Shown one piece after another: positions 50,963 to 60,184 of a DNA stretch of 64,000 bases. A program made the position numbers and the translations under genes. A model generated the notes under the pieces. The model saw nothing but the letters and a program-made list of their open reading frames with translations. It did no database searches and was not told where the DNA came from. The DNA is from Flavobacterium sp. CF108 (GTDB lineage Bacteria; Bacteroidota; Bacteroidia; Flavobacteriales; Flavobacteriaceae), in NCBI RefSeq assembly GCF_900129795.1, contig NZ_FQWW01000001.1:806001-870000 (forward strand). Reading direction: 5' to 3'. How positions within the stretch are numbered: the stretch's first letter is position 1; the number at the start of each line of letters is the position of its first letter.

Positions 50963-51643
50963 ATGAATAAATGTGATCAATGTATTGTTCGTCAGCTTTC
51001 TTCTTTAAAAGCCCTAAATAAAGATGAAGTTATAAAATTGGCTAATAGCAAAACTACCTACACTATTAAAAAAGGCGAAGCTATTTTTGAAGAGGGCGAA
51101 GTTACGAATGGCGTTTTCTGCGTTAAGGATGGAGTTGGAAAACTTTCAAAATTAAGTGCCAACGGAAAGGATCAAATCGTTAAGCTTGTAAAATCCGGAG
51201 AACTTTTAGGACAGCGTTCAATGATTAGCAATGAACCTGCAAATTTATCAGCAAAAGCTATTGCTGACATGGAAGTTTGTTTTATTCCGAAATCAGAAAT
51301 CATTCATTTTTTTAATAACAATAATCAGTTTTCTTTGAATTTGATGCAGTCAGTTTGCGAAGATTTGAAAGAATCTGAAAATGATAAAATTGCTTTGGTT
51401 CAAAAAACGGTAAAACAGCGTTTGGCAGAAACTTTATTGCATTTGCATAATGAGTTTGGAGAAAATGCAGATAAAACCCTTAAAGTACAGCTTACCAGAG
51501 AGGAACTTGCAGGAATAATTGGAACGGCAACTGAAAGCTGCATCCGCTTATTATCTGACTTTAATAAACTGGAATTAATTGAATTAGTGGGTAAAAAAAT
51601 TATGCTTAAAAATGTAAAAGCATTAAAACGAATGGCGGAATAA
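50963..51643 (+). CDS. FNR/Crp-family regulator, probable controller of the cbb3 genes
   Basis: About 226 residues from ATG 50963 (MNKCDQCIVRQLSSLKALNK). The N-terminal Cys pair in KCDQC is a possible ligand site, as in some FNR-like proteins. The Crp-type sensor runs about 25-140 (GEAIFEEGEVTNGVFCVKDGVGKLSK, with another Cys in FCVK). The HTH near the end is LTREELAGIIGTATESCIRLLSDFNKLELIEL, where E...SCIR matches the FNR recognition helix E--SR pattern. Adjacent to ccoI with FNR-like boxes nearby, it is the likely regulator of these genes. Oxygen sensing by an Fe-S cluster is inferred from family and context only. Confidence 0.85.
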   Translation: MNKCDQCIVRQLSSLKALNKDEVIKLANSKTTYTIKKGEAIFEEGEVTNGVFCVKDGVGKLSKLSANGKDQIVKLVKSGELLGQRSMISNEPANLSAKAIADMEVCFIPKSEIIHFFNNNNQFSLNLMQSVCEDLKESENDKIALVQKTVKQRLAETLLHLHNEFGENADKTLKVQLTREELAGIIGTATESCIRLLSDFNKLELIELVGKKIMLKNVKALKRMAE

Positions 51644-51644
51644 A

Positions 51645-52415
51645 TTACTGTTTTTTAGCTTCGTTCCAAAAAACATCCATTTCTGCCAAAGTCATATCCA
51701 TTAAAGGTTTTCCTAATTCACCTGCTTTACTTTCCAGATATTGAAAACGCTTGATAAATTTTTTATTTGTGCGTTCTAAAGCATCTTCCGGATTAACATT
51801 TAAAAATCTGGCGTAGTTTATCATCGAGAATAAAACGTCTCCAAATTCGGCTTCAATTTTATCCTGATCACCTGCTTGAACTTCAACCTGTAATTCGTCT
51901 AGTTCTTCCTGAACTTTATCCCAAACCTGATGCGGTTCTTCCCAATCAAAACCTACACCTTTTACTTTATCCTGAATTCGGCTTGCTTTTACTAATGCCG
52001 GTAAACTTCTTGGAACTCCTTCTAAAACAGATTTTTTCCCTTCTTTAAGTTTTAGTTTTTCCCAGTTTTGTTTTACTTCTTCTTCATCTTTTACAACTGT
52101 ATCAGAATAAATATGAGGATGACGGTGGATTAATTTATCACAAATTTCGTTGCAGACATCTGCAATATCAAAATCATTGGTTTCTGAGCCTATTTTAGCA
52201 TAAAAAACAATGTGAAGCAGTAAATCTCCAAGTTCTTTTTTTACTTCGTTTAAATCATTGTCTAAAATGGCATCGCCTAACTCGTAGGTTTCTTCAATCG
52301 TTAAATGCCTTAATGTTTGCAATGTCTGTTTTTTATCCCACGGACACTGCTCACGAAGTTCATCCATAATAATTAATAATCTTTCGAAGGCTTTGAGTTG
52401 AAGTTCTTTGCTCAT
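51645..52415 (-). CDS. mazG: nucleoside triphosphate pyrophosphohydrolase
   Basis: Hydrolyses (d)NTPs to monophosphates and PPi. 256 residues, two MazG domains. CPWDKKQTLQTLRHLTIEETYELGDAI and KKELGDLLLHIVFYAKIGSE give the first ExxE...ExxD metal site. The second is IEAEFGDVLFSMINYARFLNVNPEDALERTNKKFIKRF. VGFDWEEPHQVWDKVQEELDEL is the linker motif. It is convergent with the fnr-like gene, with a one-base gap between stop codons. Confidence 0.94.
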   Translation of the reverse strand: MSKELQLKAFERLLIIMDELREQCPWDKKQTLQTLRHLTIEETYELGDAILDNDLNEVKKELGDLLLHIVFYAKIGSETNDFDIADVCNEICDKLIHRHPHIYSDTVVKDEEEVKQNWEKLKLKEGKKSVLEGVPRSLPALVKASRIQDKVKGVGFDWEEPHQVWDKVQEELDELQVEVQAGDQDKIEAEFGDVLFSMINYARFLNVNPEDALERTNKKFIKRFQYLESKAGELGKPLMDMTLAEMDVFWNEAKKQ

Positions 52416-52473
52416 TTTTTTATTTTAAGATACCAAAATTAAAATAATTTGCCGATTAAACGACTCTTTCATA

Positions 52474-52511
52474 AACTAAAAAAGAAGGCAAAATACCTTC
52501 TTTTTAGTTTA
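52474..52511 (-). terminator. terminator after the carbonic anhydrase gene
   Basis: AAAAAAGAAGG pairs with CCTTCTTTTT, with AAACTA/TAGTTT extending the stem. Overlaps the stop codon of the gene. Confidence 0.75.
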
Positions 52512-53306
52512 TATAGATTCTTTAATTTTTCTGCCATTTAATTCCTGAACGCTCCTAAAATTATTTAGCGGCATAATTTTTTTCAAATCACTTATCATTT
52601 TAATAGAAACTTCTATTGGTGTCTTAAAAATAAACCACTGAACGCCTTCTGTACAAGGCGGTGTTGTCAATGAACCTGTATAAGTGTAATATGATTTGTT
52701 TTGAGGAAGAACTTTATTGATATTAAAATCGTTATTAACTTTTACCGTATCGTTGACTTTGACAGGCAGGTATTTATCAAGAAATTCAAAAGTTTCATTG
52801 CTTTTCTTGTCTTCCTGCGCCATAATAGAAACTACGGCAAATTTTCCGTCTTTATTTTTATGAACCATATGAATTTCTAACGGATATCTCACACCTTTTA
52901 TAGTATGTTCTGCCGATTCATGAAAATGAAATTGCTTTAGTTCGTACTGATCTCCGTTAATTACGATATAGTCTCCAGATTCAAAATCAAATTGAATCGT
53001 GTGCCCATTATTGACAACATCGTGAATTTTTGTTTTTTGATTGTAATGAAAATCAATAGGTTTTATTGTTTTATCTGTTTCTGTTTCAACTATATCAATT
53101 GGAGATTGTGTTTTTCCTCCGCAATCATTTTGGTCTATTTCTGACCAATGTTCCGGTCCAGCTTCACCTTCGTATTCCCAATGTTTCTTATGGTGTTCTT
53201 CGGTTTTTATTGTGTCTGAAGAAATTACAGATTGTTCTGTTTCTTTTGATTTGTTATTACAAGCTGTCGCTAATACTAAAACTGCTATTACGGCAAATTT
53301 TTTCAT
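52509..53306 (-). CDS. alpha-carbonic anhydrase (lipoprotein)
   Basis: Interconverts CO2 and bicarbonate in the periplasm. About 265 residues from ATG 53304-53306 (MKKFAVIAVLVLATACNNKS), with a lipobox (LATAC, Cys16). The enzyme domain has HWEYEGEAGPEHWSEI, CGGKTQSPIDI, the zinc-binding QFHFHESAEHTIKG (His-x-His) with a third His in LEIHMVHKNKDG, and the C-terminal YTYTGSLTTPPCTEGVQWFIF. All three Zn ligands are visible. An in-frame start nine codons earlier is less likely. Confidence 0.93.
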   Translation of the reverse strand: MKKFAVIAVLVLATACNNKSKETEQSVISSDTIKTEEHHKKHWEYEGEAGPEHWSEIDQNDCGGKTQSPIDIVETETDKTIKPIDFHYNQKTKIHDVVNNGHTIQFDFESGDYIVINGDQYELKQFHFHESAEHTIKGVRYPLEIHMVHKNKDGKFAVVSIMAQEDKKSNETFEFLDKYLPVKVNDTVKVNNDFNINKVLPQNKSYYTYTGSLTTPPCTEGVQWFIFKTPIEVSIKMISDLKKIMPLNNFRSVQELNGRKIKESI

Positions 53307-53478
53307 TTTCTTATCATTTAAATTTAGTTTCAAAGTTGAAAAATTATTTCAAACCTTTTATAAAAATACACATAATATACTTATCTACAAAAGTTAGGAA
53401 CAGCTTACTGCTAAACTGCTATTTTCTTATAAATTTATATTTTAAAAACCTAAATCGTAAATGATTTTAAATAAAAAA

Positions 53479-53506
53479 ATCCTGTTAAGAAATATCTTAA
53501 CAGGAT
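53479..53506 (-). terminator. terminator after DUF5606 gene
   Basis: ATCCTGTTAAGA pairs perfectly with TCTTAACAGGAT around a four-base loop, with an A-run on the upstream plus side that becomes a T-run for the minus-strand gene. Confidence 0.85.
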
Positions 53507-53529
53507 CAATATATTTGAATTCAGAAAAA

Positions 53530-54018
53530 TTACTTTTCTTCTTTTTTAGCTTTTGGTTTTTTAGCAGCTGGTTCTTTTTTTGGTTTTGCTTCAACAACCG
53601 GAGTTTCTTCCGTAGCTTCAACAGCAGCTGGAGCTAAATCAGTTACTAAACCTTTTGCTTCCAGTGTGTTGTACCAGTTTAATACTTTTTTAATATCTGA
53701 AGGATAAACTCTTTCTTCATCATAATCCGGTAAAATTTCTTTAAAGTAAGCAGCTAAAGTTGCATTATCTTCTTTGTGAGAAATCGCCTGACCTTTGTTT
53801 TCTTTAGCAGCAATTTTCTGCATTACTTCAGTCAATGGTTTTTCTCCTTCGTGTGTATAAATTGAAATTTCTGATAGTAAGCTTACATTACTTTTTAAGT
53901 TTACTGTAATTTTTTTTCCGTCTAATAATGATTCTGCCACAAAACCTGTACGAGTCTGCACTTTCAATACATATAAACCTGGTTTCCCAGAAATGGCTAA
54001 AATTTTGTCTAAATTCAT
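53530..54018 (-). CDS. DUF5606-family protein
   Basis: A 162-residue protein. MNLDKILAISGKPGLYVLK and VQTRTGFVAESLLDGKKITV are a Bacteroidota-specific start. YPSDIKKVLNWYNTLEAKGLV lies in the middle. A low-complexity Ala/Lys/Glu/Pro tail (about 125-162) follows. Function is unknown. It starts at ATG 54016-54018, immediately downstream of def on the same strand with a 62-bp gap, and is likely cotranscribed. Confidence 0.85.
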   Translation of the reverse strand: MNLDKILAISGKPGLYVLKVQTRTGFVAESLLDGKKITVNLKSNVSLLSEISIYTHEGEKPLTEVMQKIAAKENKGQAISHKEDNATLAAYFKEILPDYDEERVYPSDIKKVLNWYNTLEAKGLVTDLAPAAVEATEETPVVEAKPKKEPAAKKPKAKKEEK

Positions 54019-54080
54019 GTTTATTAAAATTAGTATTAAGAATTTTTGTCTTTTATTAATGTTCTAATTATTTAGAACTT

Positions 54081-54671
54081 TTATCTACCTTTTTTTGCAG
54101 CAGCAAATTTCATTCTGTACTCCTGAAAAGTCTTGCCTTCGGTGATGTTTTTTAATTTCTTTTGAATCAAACGCTTTTTTAAAGAAGATATTTTATCTGT
54201 AAATAAAATGCCTTCAATATGATCGTATTCGTGTTGAATAACTCTCGCAATTAAACCGTCAAAAACTTCTGTTTTCATTACGAAATCTTCTTCACAATAT
54301 TCAATAGTAACAGTTGGTTTTCTGTAAACATCTTCGCGAACGTCCGGAATACTCAAACAACCTTCATTAAAACTCCACTCTTCACCTTCTTCTTTAACGA
54401 TTTTAGCATTGATAAAAGTTTTTTTGAAACCTTTTAAGTCTTTCTGTTCATTTTCTGGTAAATCCTCATCGTCGCTAAAAGGAGTTGTATCAATAACAAA
54501 TAGGCGAATAGGAAGACCAACCTGCGGTGCTGCAAGTCCAACTCCTAAAGCATTATACATGGTTTCGTACATGTTTGCTATTGTCTCTTTTAAGTTTGGA
54601 TAATCTGGCGTAACTGCCGTTCCTACTTTTCTTAAAACAGGATCACCATATCCTACAATTGGTAAAATCAT
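54081..54671 (-). CDS. def: peptide deformylase
   Basis: Removes the formyl group from nascent proteins. 196 residues. Motifs seen in order: GVGLAAPQVG (about 43-52), the metal-binding Cys in NEGCLSIPDVR (about 101-111) and the catalytic QHEYDHIEGILF (HExxH, about 144-155). Length is normal for a Bacteroidota Def, with an insertion DDEDLPENEQKDLKGF typical of that group. It is the first of a two-gene unit with the DUF5606 gene. ruvX, its usual neighbour, lies further right (58775). Confidence 0.95.
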   Translation of the reverse strand: MILPIVGYGDPVLRKVGTAVTPDYPNLKETIANMYETMYNALGVGLAAPQVGLPIRLFVIDTTPFSDDEDLPENEQKDLKGFKKTFINAKIVKEEGEEWSFNEGCLSIPDVREDVYRKPTVTIEYCEEDFVMKTEVFDGLIARVIQHEYDHIEGILFTDKISSLKKRLIQKKLKNITEGKTFQEYRMKFAAAKKGR

Positions 54672-54870
54672 TTGTAATTATTTAATGTTTTATCTAATGA
54701 AAACCCTATATTAAGGTTAACATATTTCAGCTGGCAAAAATAGTAAAAAATACTCAACGATAAGCCGTAAAGCCACATTATAACAATTTTTTATAAGCTT
54801 TAGAAAACTCCGCTATAATTATGCCAAAATATTTCGTACAATTCTTAACTTTGCTAGTAAACCTCACGAT

Positions 54871-57093
54871 ATGCTTGATCGAATCTCAAAATTTACAAAC
54901 AGTACTTCTTTTTTAAATGCATCAAAAGTTACTATTGCTTCGGTTGTGCCTGTTGTAATTTTGAATTTTTTGGGGCATTTTGAAATAGGCTTTACTATCG
55001 CGCTTGGTGCTTTTTATACCTATCCAAGCGATATCCCGAGTTCCTTAAGCCACAAAATCAAAGGGTTAATTGTTGCTTCTTTAATTGTTTCGGGTGTAAA
55101 TTTATTAGTAAATCTCGCTTATCCCTTTCCTCTTTTATTTTATCCGTTTTTAGGATTTTTATTGTTTTTATGTTCGATGATTTCGGTTTACGGACAACGT
55201 GCTACTTTGGTTTCGTTTTCTGCTTTATTATCGATTTCTTTATCATTTGGGCATTTGCACACCGGCTGGGAAGCTTTTCAATATGCAGGATTTATTTTCG
55301 CGGGAGGGATTTTATATCTTATCGTTTCGCTTATTTTTCATTTTGTACAGCCTTATAAATATGTAGAATTACAAATTGCGGAGGGTATAAAACTGACTGC
55401 AAAGTATTTAAAATTAAGAGGTGATTTATGGAGCCCGGCTGCTGATCGTCAAAAAATAATAGAAAAACAATTAGCGATACAAGTTGACCTGAATTTGATT
55501 CATGAGGATTTACGTAAAATGCTGATTGGAAATCAAAACACATCAGCAACTACAACGCAGAATCGAAAAATGCTTTTGGTGTTTATTACTTTGGTTGAAA
55601 TTCAGGAATTGGCACTTTATACTTCGTTTGACCACAGTAAACTGCATGAAAAGTTTGCCAAGCATCCGGAAGTGCTTCGTACGTATCAAAATGTTGCTTA
55701 CAAACTGGCTTCTACGCTTAAAAAGCTTTCAAAAAACGTGCATCATATTGCAGTTTATGTAGATAAAGATGATTTAAAAAACGAATTAGATGCGCTTGAG
55801 TTTGCCATTTTTGATTATGAAAAAACTTTAGGCAAAGAAGAAGCTGCAGAAGGTGTTTTGATGCTGACCAATATGCTGAAATATGCTAAAAATCAGGTTG
55901 GGAAAATTAAAATTATCCAGCGTGCTTTCTCACTCGCAATGCAGTCTTATAAATTAAAAGATAAGGACAAGGAATTAGAAAAATTTTTAACGCCGCAATA
56001 TTATCCTCTAAGAACACTTATTGAAAACTTAAGTTATTCTTCGTCCATATTCAGGCATTCACTTCGATTAACGATTACCATTTTAATTGGTTTTATAATT
56101 GGGAAATTTTTGCCGTTTCAAAATGTATATTGGATTTTATTGACCATTGTAGTAATCATGCGTCCGGGTTATGGTTTAACCAAAGAACGTTCTTACAACA
56201 GAATCTTCGGAACTATTTTGGGAGGACTTCTCGCATTTGGGATTGTTTCTGTAATTCAAAATCATGTTGCTTTGAGTATTTTCTCGATTGTGTGTATGCT
56301 TTTGGGAATTTCGTTTACACAGATTAACTATAAAATAAGTGCCACATTTGTAACGATGTATGTGGTTTTTATTTACGGAATTTTAACACCTAATGTGGTC
56401 GAAGTTATTCAGTTTAGAATATTAGATTCGCTTGCGGGAGCTACTCTGGCTTTTATTGCGAATCAGTTTTTATGGCCGGCTTGGGAGTTTATTAATACGC
56501 CCATTCATATCGAAAATTCGATTCGGGCAAATCGAAATTATCTTAAAGAAATTGCTGATTTTTATAATAAAAAAGGGGAAATACCAACATCTTACAGATT
56601 ATCAAGAAAGAATGCTTTTGTTGAAATAGGAAATTTAATGACCTCTTTTCAACGCATGATGCAGGAACCAAAATCGAAGCAGAAAACAATGCCGCTGGTC
56701 AATAAATTGGTGGTTTTAAATCATTCTCTTTTATCTGCTTTAGCATCATTATCGACTTATATCCAATCGCATCAAACAACATCGGCATCAGAATCTTTCA
56801 ATTATATTATAAAAACTATTTTACAAAATCTGGAACATTCGATTTCTATTTTAAGAAATGAAACGATTATAACGGATACTTTTTTTGATAAAGAAGATGT
56901 AACACTTCAATTTGAAGAGCTCAAACGTAAAAATTTTACACGTCTTGCTACAGACGATGAACTGGATAAAGAAACGCGTCAGGCTAAAATGCAGGAGGCT
57001 TCGATGGTTATTGAGCAATTGATCTGGATGAGTAATCTTGCGGAGAAAATTTTAAAAATAACAAAAGAATTAAAAGCGGTAAACAACGATTAA
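54871..57093 (+). CDS. FUSC-family (YccS/YhfK-like) membrane protein
   Basis: A 740-residue inner-membrane protein, possibly an efflux transporter for aromatic or xenobiotic compounds. Two blocks of about six membrane helices (about 15-165 and 400-520) are separated by a long soluble helical domain. The second block starts HSLRLTITILIGFIIGKFLPFQNVYWILLTIVVIMRPGYGLTKERSYNRIFGTILGG, a FUSC signature. The C-terminus is helical and soluble. No membrane-fusion partner is adjacent, so the substrate is unknown. Confidence 0.83.
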   Translation: MLDRISKFTNSTSFLNASKVTIASVVPVVILNFLGHFEIGFTIALGAFYTYPSDIPSSLSHKIKGLIVASLIVSGVNLLVNLAYPFPLLFYPFLGFLLFLCSMISVYGQRATLVSFSALLSISLSFGHLHTGWEAFQYAGFIFAGGILYLIVSLIFHFVQPYKYVELQIAEGIKLTAKYLKLRGDLWSPAADRQKIIEKQLAIQVDLNLIHEDLRKMLIGNQNTSATTTQNRKMLLVFITLVEIQELALYTSFDHSKLHEKFAKHPEVLRTYQNVAYKLASTLKKLSKNVHHIAVYVDKDDLKNELDALEFAIFDYEKTLGKEEAAEGVLMLTNMLKYAKNQVGKIKIIQRAFSLAMQSYKLKDKDKELEKFLTPQYYPLRTLIENLSYSSSIFRHSLRLTITILIGFIIGKFLPFQNVYWILLTIVVIMRPGYGLTKERSYNRIFGTILGGLLAFGIVSVIQNHVALSIFSIVCMLLGISFTQINYKISATFVTMYVVFIYGILTPNVVEVIQFRILDSLAGATLAFIANQFLWPAWEFINTPIHIENSIRANRNYLKEIADFYNKKGEIPTSYRLSRKNAFVEIGNLMTSFQRMMQEPKSKQKTMPLVNKLVVLNHSLLSALASLSTYIQSHQTTSASESFNYIIKTILQNLEHSISILRNETIITDTFFDKEDVTLQFEELKRKNFTRLATDDELDKETRQAKMQEASMVIEQLIWMSNLAEKILKITKELKAVNND

Positions 57094-57110
57094 TATATTT
57101 TTTAGCCATA

Positions 57111-57143
57111 AAAAAAGGACTTAGATAACTAAGTCCTTTTTAT
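57111..57143. terminator. bidirectional terminator
   Basis: AAAAAGGACTTAG pairs with CTAAGTCCTTTTT around ATAA. Separates convergent FUSC and mqo. Confidence 0.9.
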
Positions 57144-57156
57144 TTTAACGGAAGTT

Positions 57157-58650
57157 TTATTTAATTTTTAAAACTTCTGCTGTATGTTTTCTCATTTCTG
57201 CTAAAAGCTCTGGTTTATCGTTCAGCGTTTTACCATAAGATGGAATCATTGTTTTCATTTTAGCTTCCCATTCTGGTGTTTTAATTTGGTTTGTAAAACA
57301 TCTGCTGATTAAATCAACCATAATGGCAACTGCAGTTGATGCTCCCGGAGAAGCTCCTAATAATACTGCTAAAGTTCCGTCGTGTGTTGTAATAACTTCT
57401 GTTCCAAATTCAAGGACTCCGCCTCCATTTTCACCTTTTTTAATTACCTGAACACGCTGACCTGCTTTTTCTAATTTCCAGTCTTTAGAACGTGCGCTTG
57501 GCAAATATTCGCGTAGTGCTTTCATTCTGTCTTTTGGAGACTGACGAACCTGCTCAATTAAATATTTTGTTAGAGGAATATTGTGAAATCCGGCAGAAAG
57601 CATCGGAATTAAATTGTTTGCTTTTATTGACAATGGTAAATCTAAATAAGATCCATTTTTAAGGAAACGTGTTGAGAATCCTGCAAATGGTCCAAAAAGA
57701 AGTGCTTTTTCGCCATCAATTACACGGGTATCAATATGCGGAACAGACATTGGCGGTGCGCCTACGCTTGCTTTTCCGTATACTTTTGCCTGATGTTTTG
57801 CAATAACTTCCGGGTTTGTACATTTTAACCATTGACCGCTTACAGGGAAACCACCATAACCGTCGCCTTCTGGAACATGCGCTTTTTCTAATAATGGCAA
57901 TGAACCACCACCGGCTCCAATAAATACGAATTGGGTATATGCTTTTCTTTTTTGACCTGTAGCTAAATCGGTGATTTTAATTCTCCATGATTTATCCTCA
58001 CGCTGTCTTAATTTTTGAACTTCGTGATTAAAATATAAAGTTACTCCGTCTAATTTTTCAAGATAATTAAACATGCTTCTGGTTAAGGCTCCGAAGTTAA
58101 CATCGGTACCAATTTCCATGTGGGTTGCTGCTAATTTTTCTCCTTCTTCTCTGCCTTCCATTACAAGAGGCATCCATTCTTTCAGTTGATTAAAATCTGT
58201 ACTGAAAGTCATTTCAGAAAAAATTGGATTGCTTTGAAGTGCTTCGAATCTCGTTTTAAGATATTCTACGTTTTTATCTCCCCAAACAAAACTCATGTGA
58301 GGAACACTTTTAATAAAATTTTCTGGAGAAGGAACTTTATTTTCCTGTACTAAATACGACCAGAACTGGCGTGAAATTTCAAAAGATTCTGCTATGCTGA
58401 TTGCTTTTTTAGGATCGATACTTCCATCTGCTTTTTCTGGAGTATAATTTAATTCACAAAAGGCAGAGTGTCCGGTTCCTGCATTATTCCAGGCGTCTGA
58501 ACTTTCGGCAGCTGCCACATCTAATCTTTCGTAAATTTCAATTTTTATATCGGGCTGCAGCTCTTTCAAAATTAATCCAAGAGTTGCACTCATAATTCCA
58601 GCTCCAATAAGCACTACTTCACTATTGGAACGTATTGTATTGTCAGGCAT
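57157..58650 (-). CDS. mqo: malate:quinone oxidoreductase
   Basis: Membrane-associated FAD enzyme oxidising malate to oxaloacetate and reducing quinone. 497 residues. The FAD loop VVLIGAGIMSATLGLIL is near residue 12 (GAGIMS). NNAGTGHSAFCELNYTP, DVNFGALTRSMF and VFIGAGGGSLPLLEKAHVPEGDGYGGFPVSGQW are Mqo signatures. The C-terminal GASPGASTAVAIM segment closes the FAD site. Starts at ATG 58648-58650. Confidence 0.95.
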   Translation of the reverse strand: MPDNTIRSNSEVVLIGAGIMSATLGLILKELQPDIKIEIYERLDVAAAESSDAWNNAGTGHSAFCELNYTPEKADGSIDPKKAISIAESFEISRQFWSYLVQENKVPSPENFIKSVPHMSFVWGDKNVEYLKTRFEALQSNPIFSEMTFSTDFNQLKEWMPLVMEGREEGEKLAATHMEIGTDVNFGALTRSMFNYLEKLDGVTLYFNHEVQKLRQREDKSWRIKITDLATGQKRKAYTQFVFIGAGGGSLPLLEKAHVPEGDGYGGFPVSGQWLKCTNPEVIAKHQAKVYGKASVGAPPMSVPHIDTRVIDGEKALLFGPFAGFSTRFLKNGSYLDLPLSIKANNLIPMLSAGFHNIPLTKYLIEQVRQSPKDRMKALREYLPSARSKDWKLEKAGQRVQVIKKGENGGGVLEFGTEVITTHDGTLAVLLGASPGASTAVAIMVDLISRCFTNQIKTPEWEAKMKTMIPSYGKTLNDKPELLAEMRKHTAEVLKIK

Positions 58651-58774
58651 AACAGTAATTTGTTTTAAAATGCAAAGGTACTTTTTTCAATCGCAAAAAA
58701 AAACTAATTTTTACATGATAAAAGTTAGAAAATTATAAATTTTTCTAAAAAAGAAGATTTAGTCAGAAATAAAC

Positions 58775-59191
58775 TTAAAAACGCTTAGACGAAAGGTAAT
58801 CCTGCAGCATAATTGTTGCGGAAATTTCATCGATCAAGCCTTTATTTTGGCGTTGTTTTTTACTTAGTCCGCTGTCAATCATAGTTTGAAAAGCCATTTT
58901 TGAAGTAAAACGTTCGTCTCCGCGGATTACTTTCATTTCAGGAAAAATATTCGAGAAATGAGTTACAAAACCATTAATCACAGATGCACTTTCTGATGGC
59001 TGACCGTTCATTTGTTTTGGTTCGCCAATTAAAACTGCTTCTACTTTTTCTTTAGCAAAATAATCTTTTAGAAAATCAACTAAAGTATGAGTAGGAATTG
59101 TAGTTAAACCAGATGCTATAATCTGCATTTCGTCTGTAACAGCAATTCCGGTGCGTTTTTGTCCGTAGTCTATGGAGAGGATTCTTGGCAT
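58775..59191 (-). CDS. ruvX: RuvX/YqgF-type putative pre-16S rRNA nuclease
   Basis: A 138-residue RNase H-fold protein. LSIDYGQKRTGIAVTDEM (Asp 7), LIGEPKQMNGQPSESASV and RGDERFTSKMA (catalytic Asp-Glu) are present, with an acidic DEISATIMLQDYL (Asp) at the end. Involved in 16S rRNA 5'-end maturation in E. coli. Starts at ATG 59189-59191. Confidence 0.92.
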   Translation of the reverse strand: MPRILSIDYGQKRTGIAVTDEMQIIASGLTTIPTHTLVDFLKDYFAKEKVEAVLIGEPKQMNGQPSESASVINGFVTHFSNIFPEMKVIRGDERFTSKMAFQTMIDSGLSKKQRQNKGLIDEISATIMLQDYLSSKRF

Positions 59192-59320
59192 TTTATTTAA
59201 ATTAACAATACAAATATAAACTTATTTAAATTTATACTTTTAAATTAAAAACAAAAGGCCCATCTTGAAAACTCAAAACGGACCCGAACCTAAATATTTA
59301 AAACTAAAAATTATTCTCTT

Positions 59321-59953
59321 TTATCGGTTAAATAATCTGCCGAAAAAACCTCTGTGCTCCTCTTCTTCTCCATCTTGCTCTTCTTCATAATGAGCAAACT
59401 TTGCCTGATTTTTTTCATGATCGTAAATTAACTCCTTTATATATTCAACATAAGATTTCTTTTTTTCTTCTAAAAAACCAATCAAATATTTCTCGCTAAA
59501 CTCTACTCCGCTTGCCGCTTCAATTTGAAGCAACTTTTTATATAATGGCTCAATATGCATCGCAATCACTTCTTGCGGAACAGCTTGTCTTCTTCCAAAA
59601 TAATTTACAATTACACCATTTTCATCTCTTGCAATATCAAAATCTGTAATAACCCAATAATATCTTCCTGATTTTGCCAGATTTTTTACGATTGCATGAA
59701 AGTTTTTTCCGTTTTTAAGATTTTCCCAAAGCACTTTAAAAATAACTTTTGGCATATCGGGATGGCGAATAATATTATGCGGCTGTCCCATTAATTCATA
59801 ATCTTCGTAACCACAAACATCAACAAAAACTTCATTGGCATATTCAATAACACCAAAAGCATTTGTTTTACTCATAATTACCTGCGTTTTATCCCACGTA
59901 ACTTCTTTATCGATTACTGTAACTGGGGTTCGAATTTGATTTTCCTGATTCAT
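59321..59953 (-). CDS. Aer-like PAS-domain protein, possible redox sensor
   Basis: A 210-residue protein with one PAS domain (about residues 20-130). MSKTNAFGVIEYANEVFVDVCGYEDYELMG followed by NIIRHPDMPKVIFKVLWENLKNGK matches the PAS of Aer, including the RHPDMP motif near the FAD site, and YYWVITDFDIARDENGVIVNYFGRR continues it. No output domain is present; a helical tail ends in an acidic stretch (EEEQDGEEEEHRGFF). FAD binding is inferred. The FNR-like promoter at 60017-60059 ties it to the oxygen-response genes. Confidence 0.82.
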   Translation of the reverse strand: MNQENQIRTPVTVIDKEVTWDKTQVIMSKTNAFGVIEYANEVFVDVCGYEDYELMGQPHNIIRHPDMPKVIFKVLWENLKNGKNFHAIVKNLAKSGRYYWVITDFDIARDENGVIVNYFGRRQAVPQEVIAMHIEPLYKKLLQIEAASGVEFSEKYLIGFLEEKKKSYVEYIKELIYDHEKNQAKFAHYEEEQDGEEEEHRGFFGRLFNR

Positions 59954-60016
59954 GTTTAGTAGATTTTATATGTTTTGGATTGGATTTTTAATCCTTATTT
60001 CTCAGAATTAATCCGG

Positions 60017-60059
60017 CAAAAGTAGATTGAAGAAAAACTAGAGAATCTGACATTTGTCA
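60017..60059 (-). promoter_or_regulatory. FNR-like box and promoter of the PAS gene
   Basis: TGACATTTGTCA (60048-60059) is a perfect palindrome (TGACA-TT-TGTCA). The minus-strand -7 element TACTTTTG is at 60017-60024. The distance from box centre to the last base of the -7 element is 36.5 nt, as at hemN and ccoS. The transcript would have a leader of about 58 nt before the PAS start. Confidence 0.75.
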
Positions 60060-60184
60060 TATTTTGATATAAAAAAAACTTTTAGTGGTATATTATTGAA
60101 ATCGAAATTATATTCAGAAAACGTAATTTATCAAATTAAAAACAAAAAGTTATATTTATAACACTTTCAGCTCCGTTTACTTTT

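Noticed and set aside
53066..53464. 132-codon plus-strand frame opposite the carbonic anhydrase start
   Set aside because: Composition is that of an antisense shadow (Leu/Phe/Ile-rich) and the carbonic anhydrase motifs are certain.
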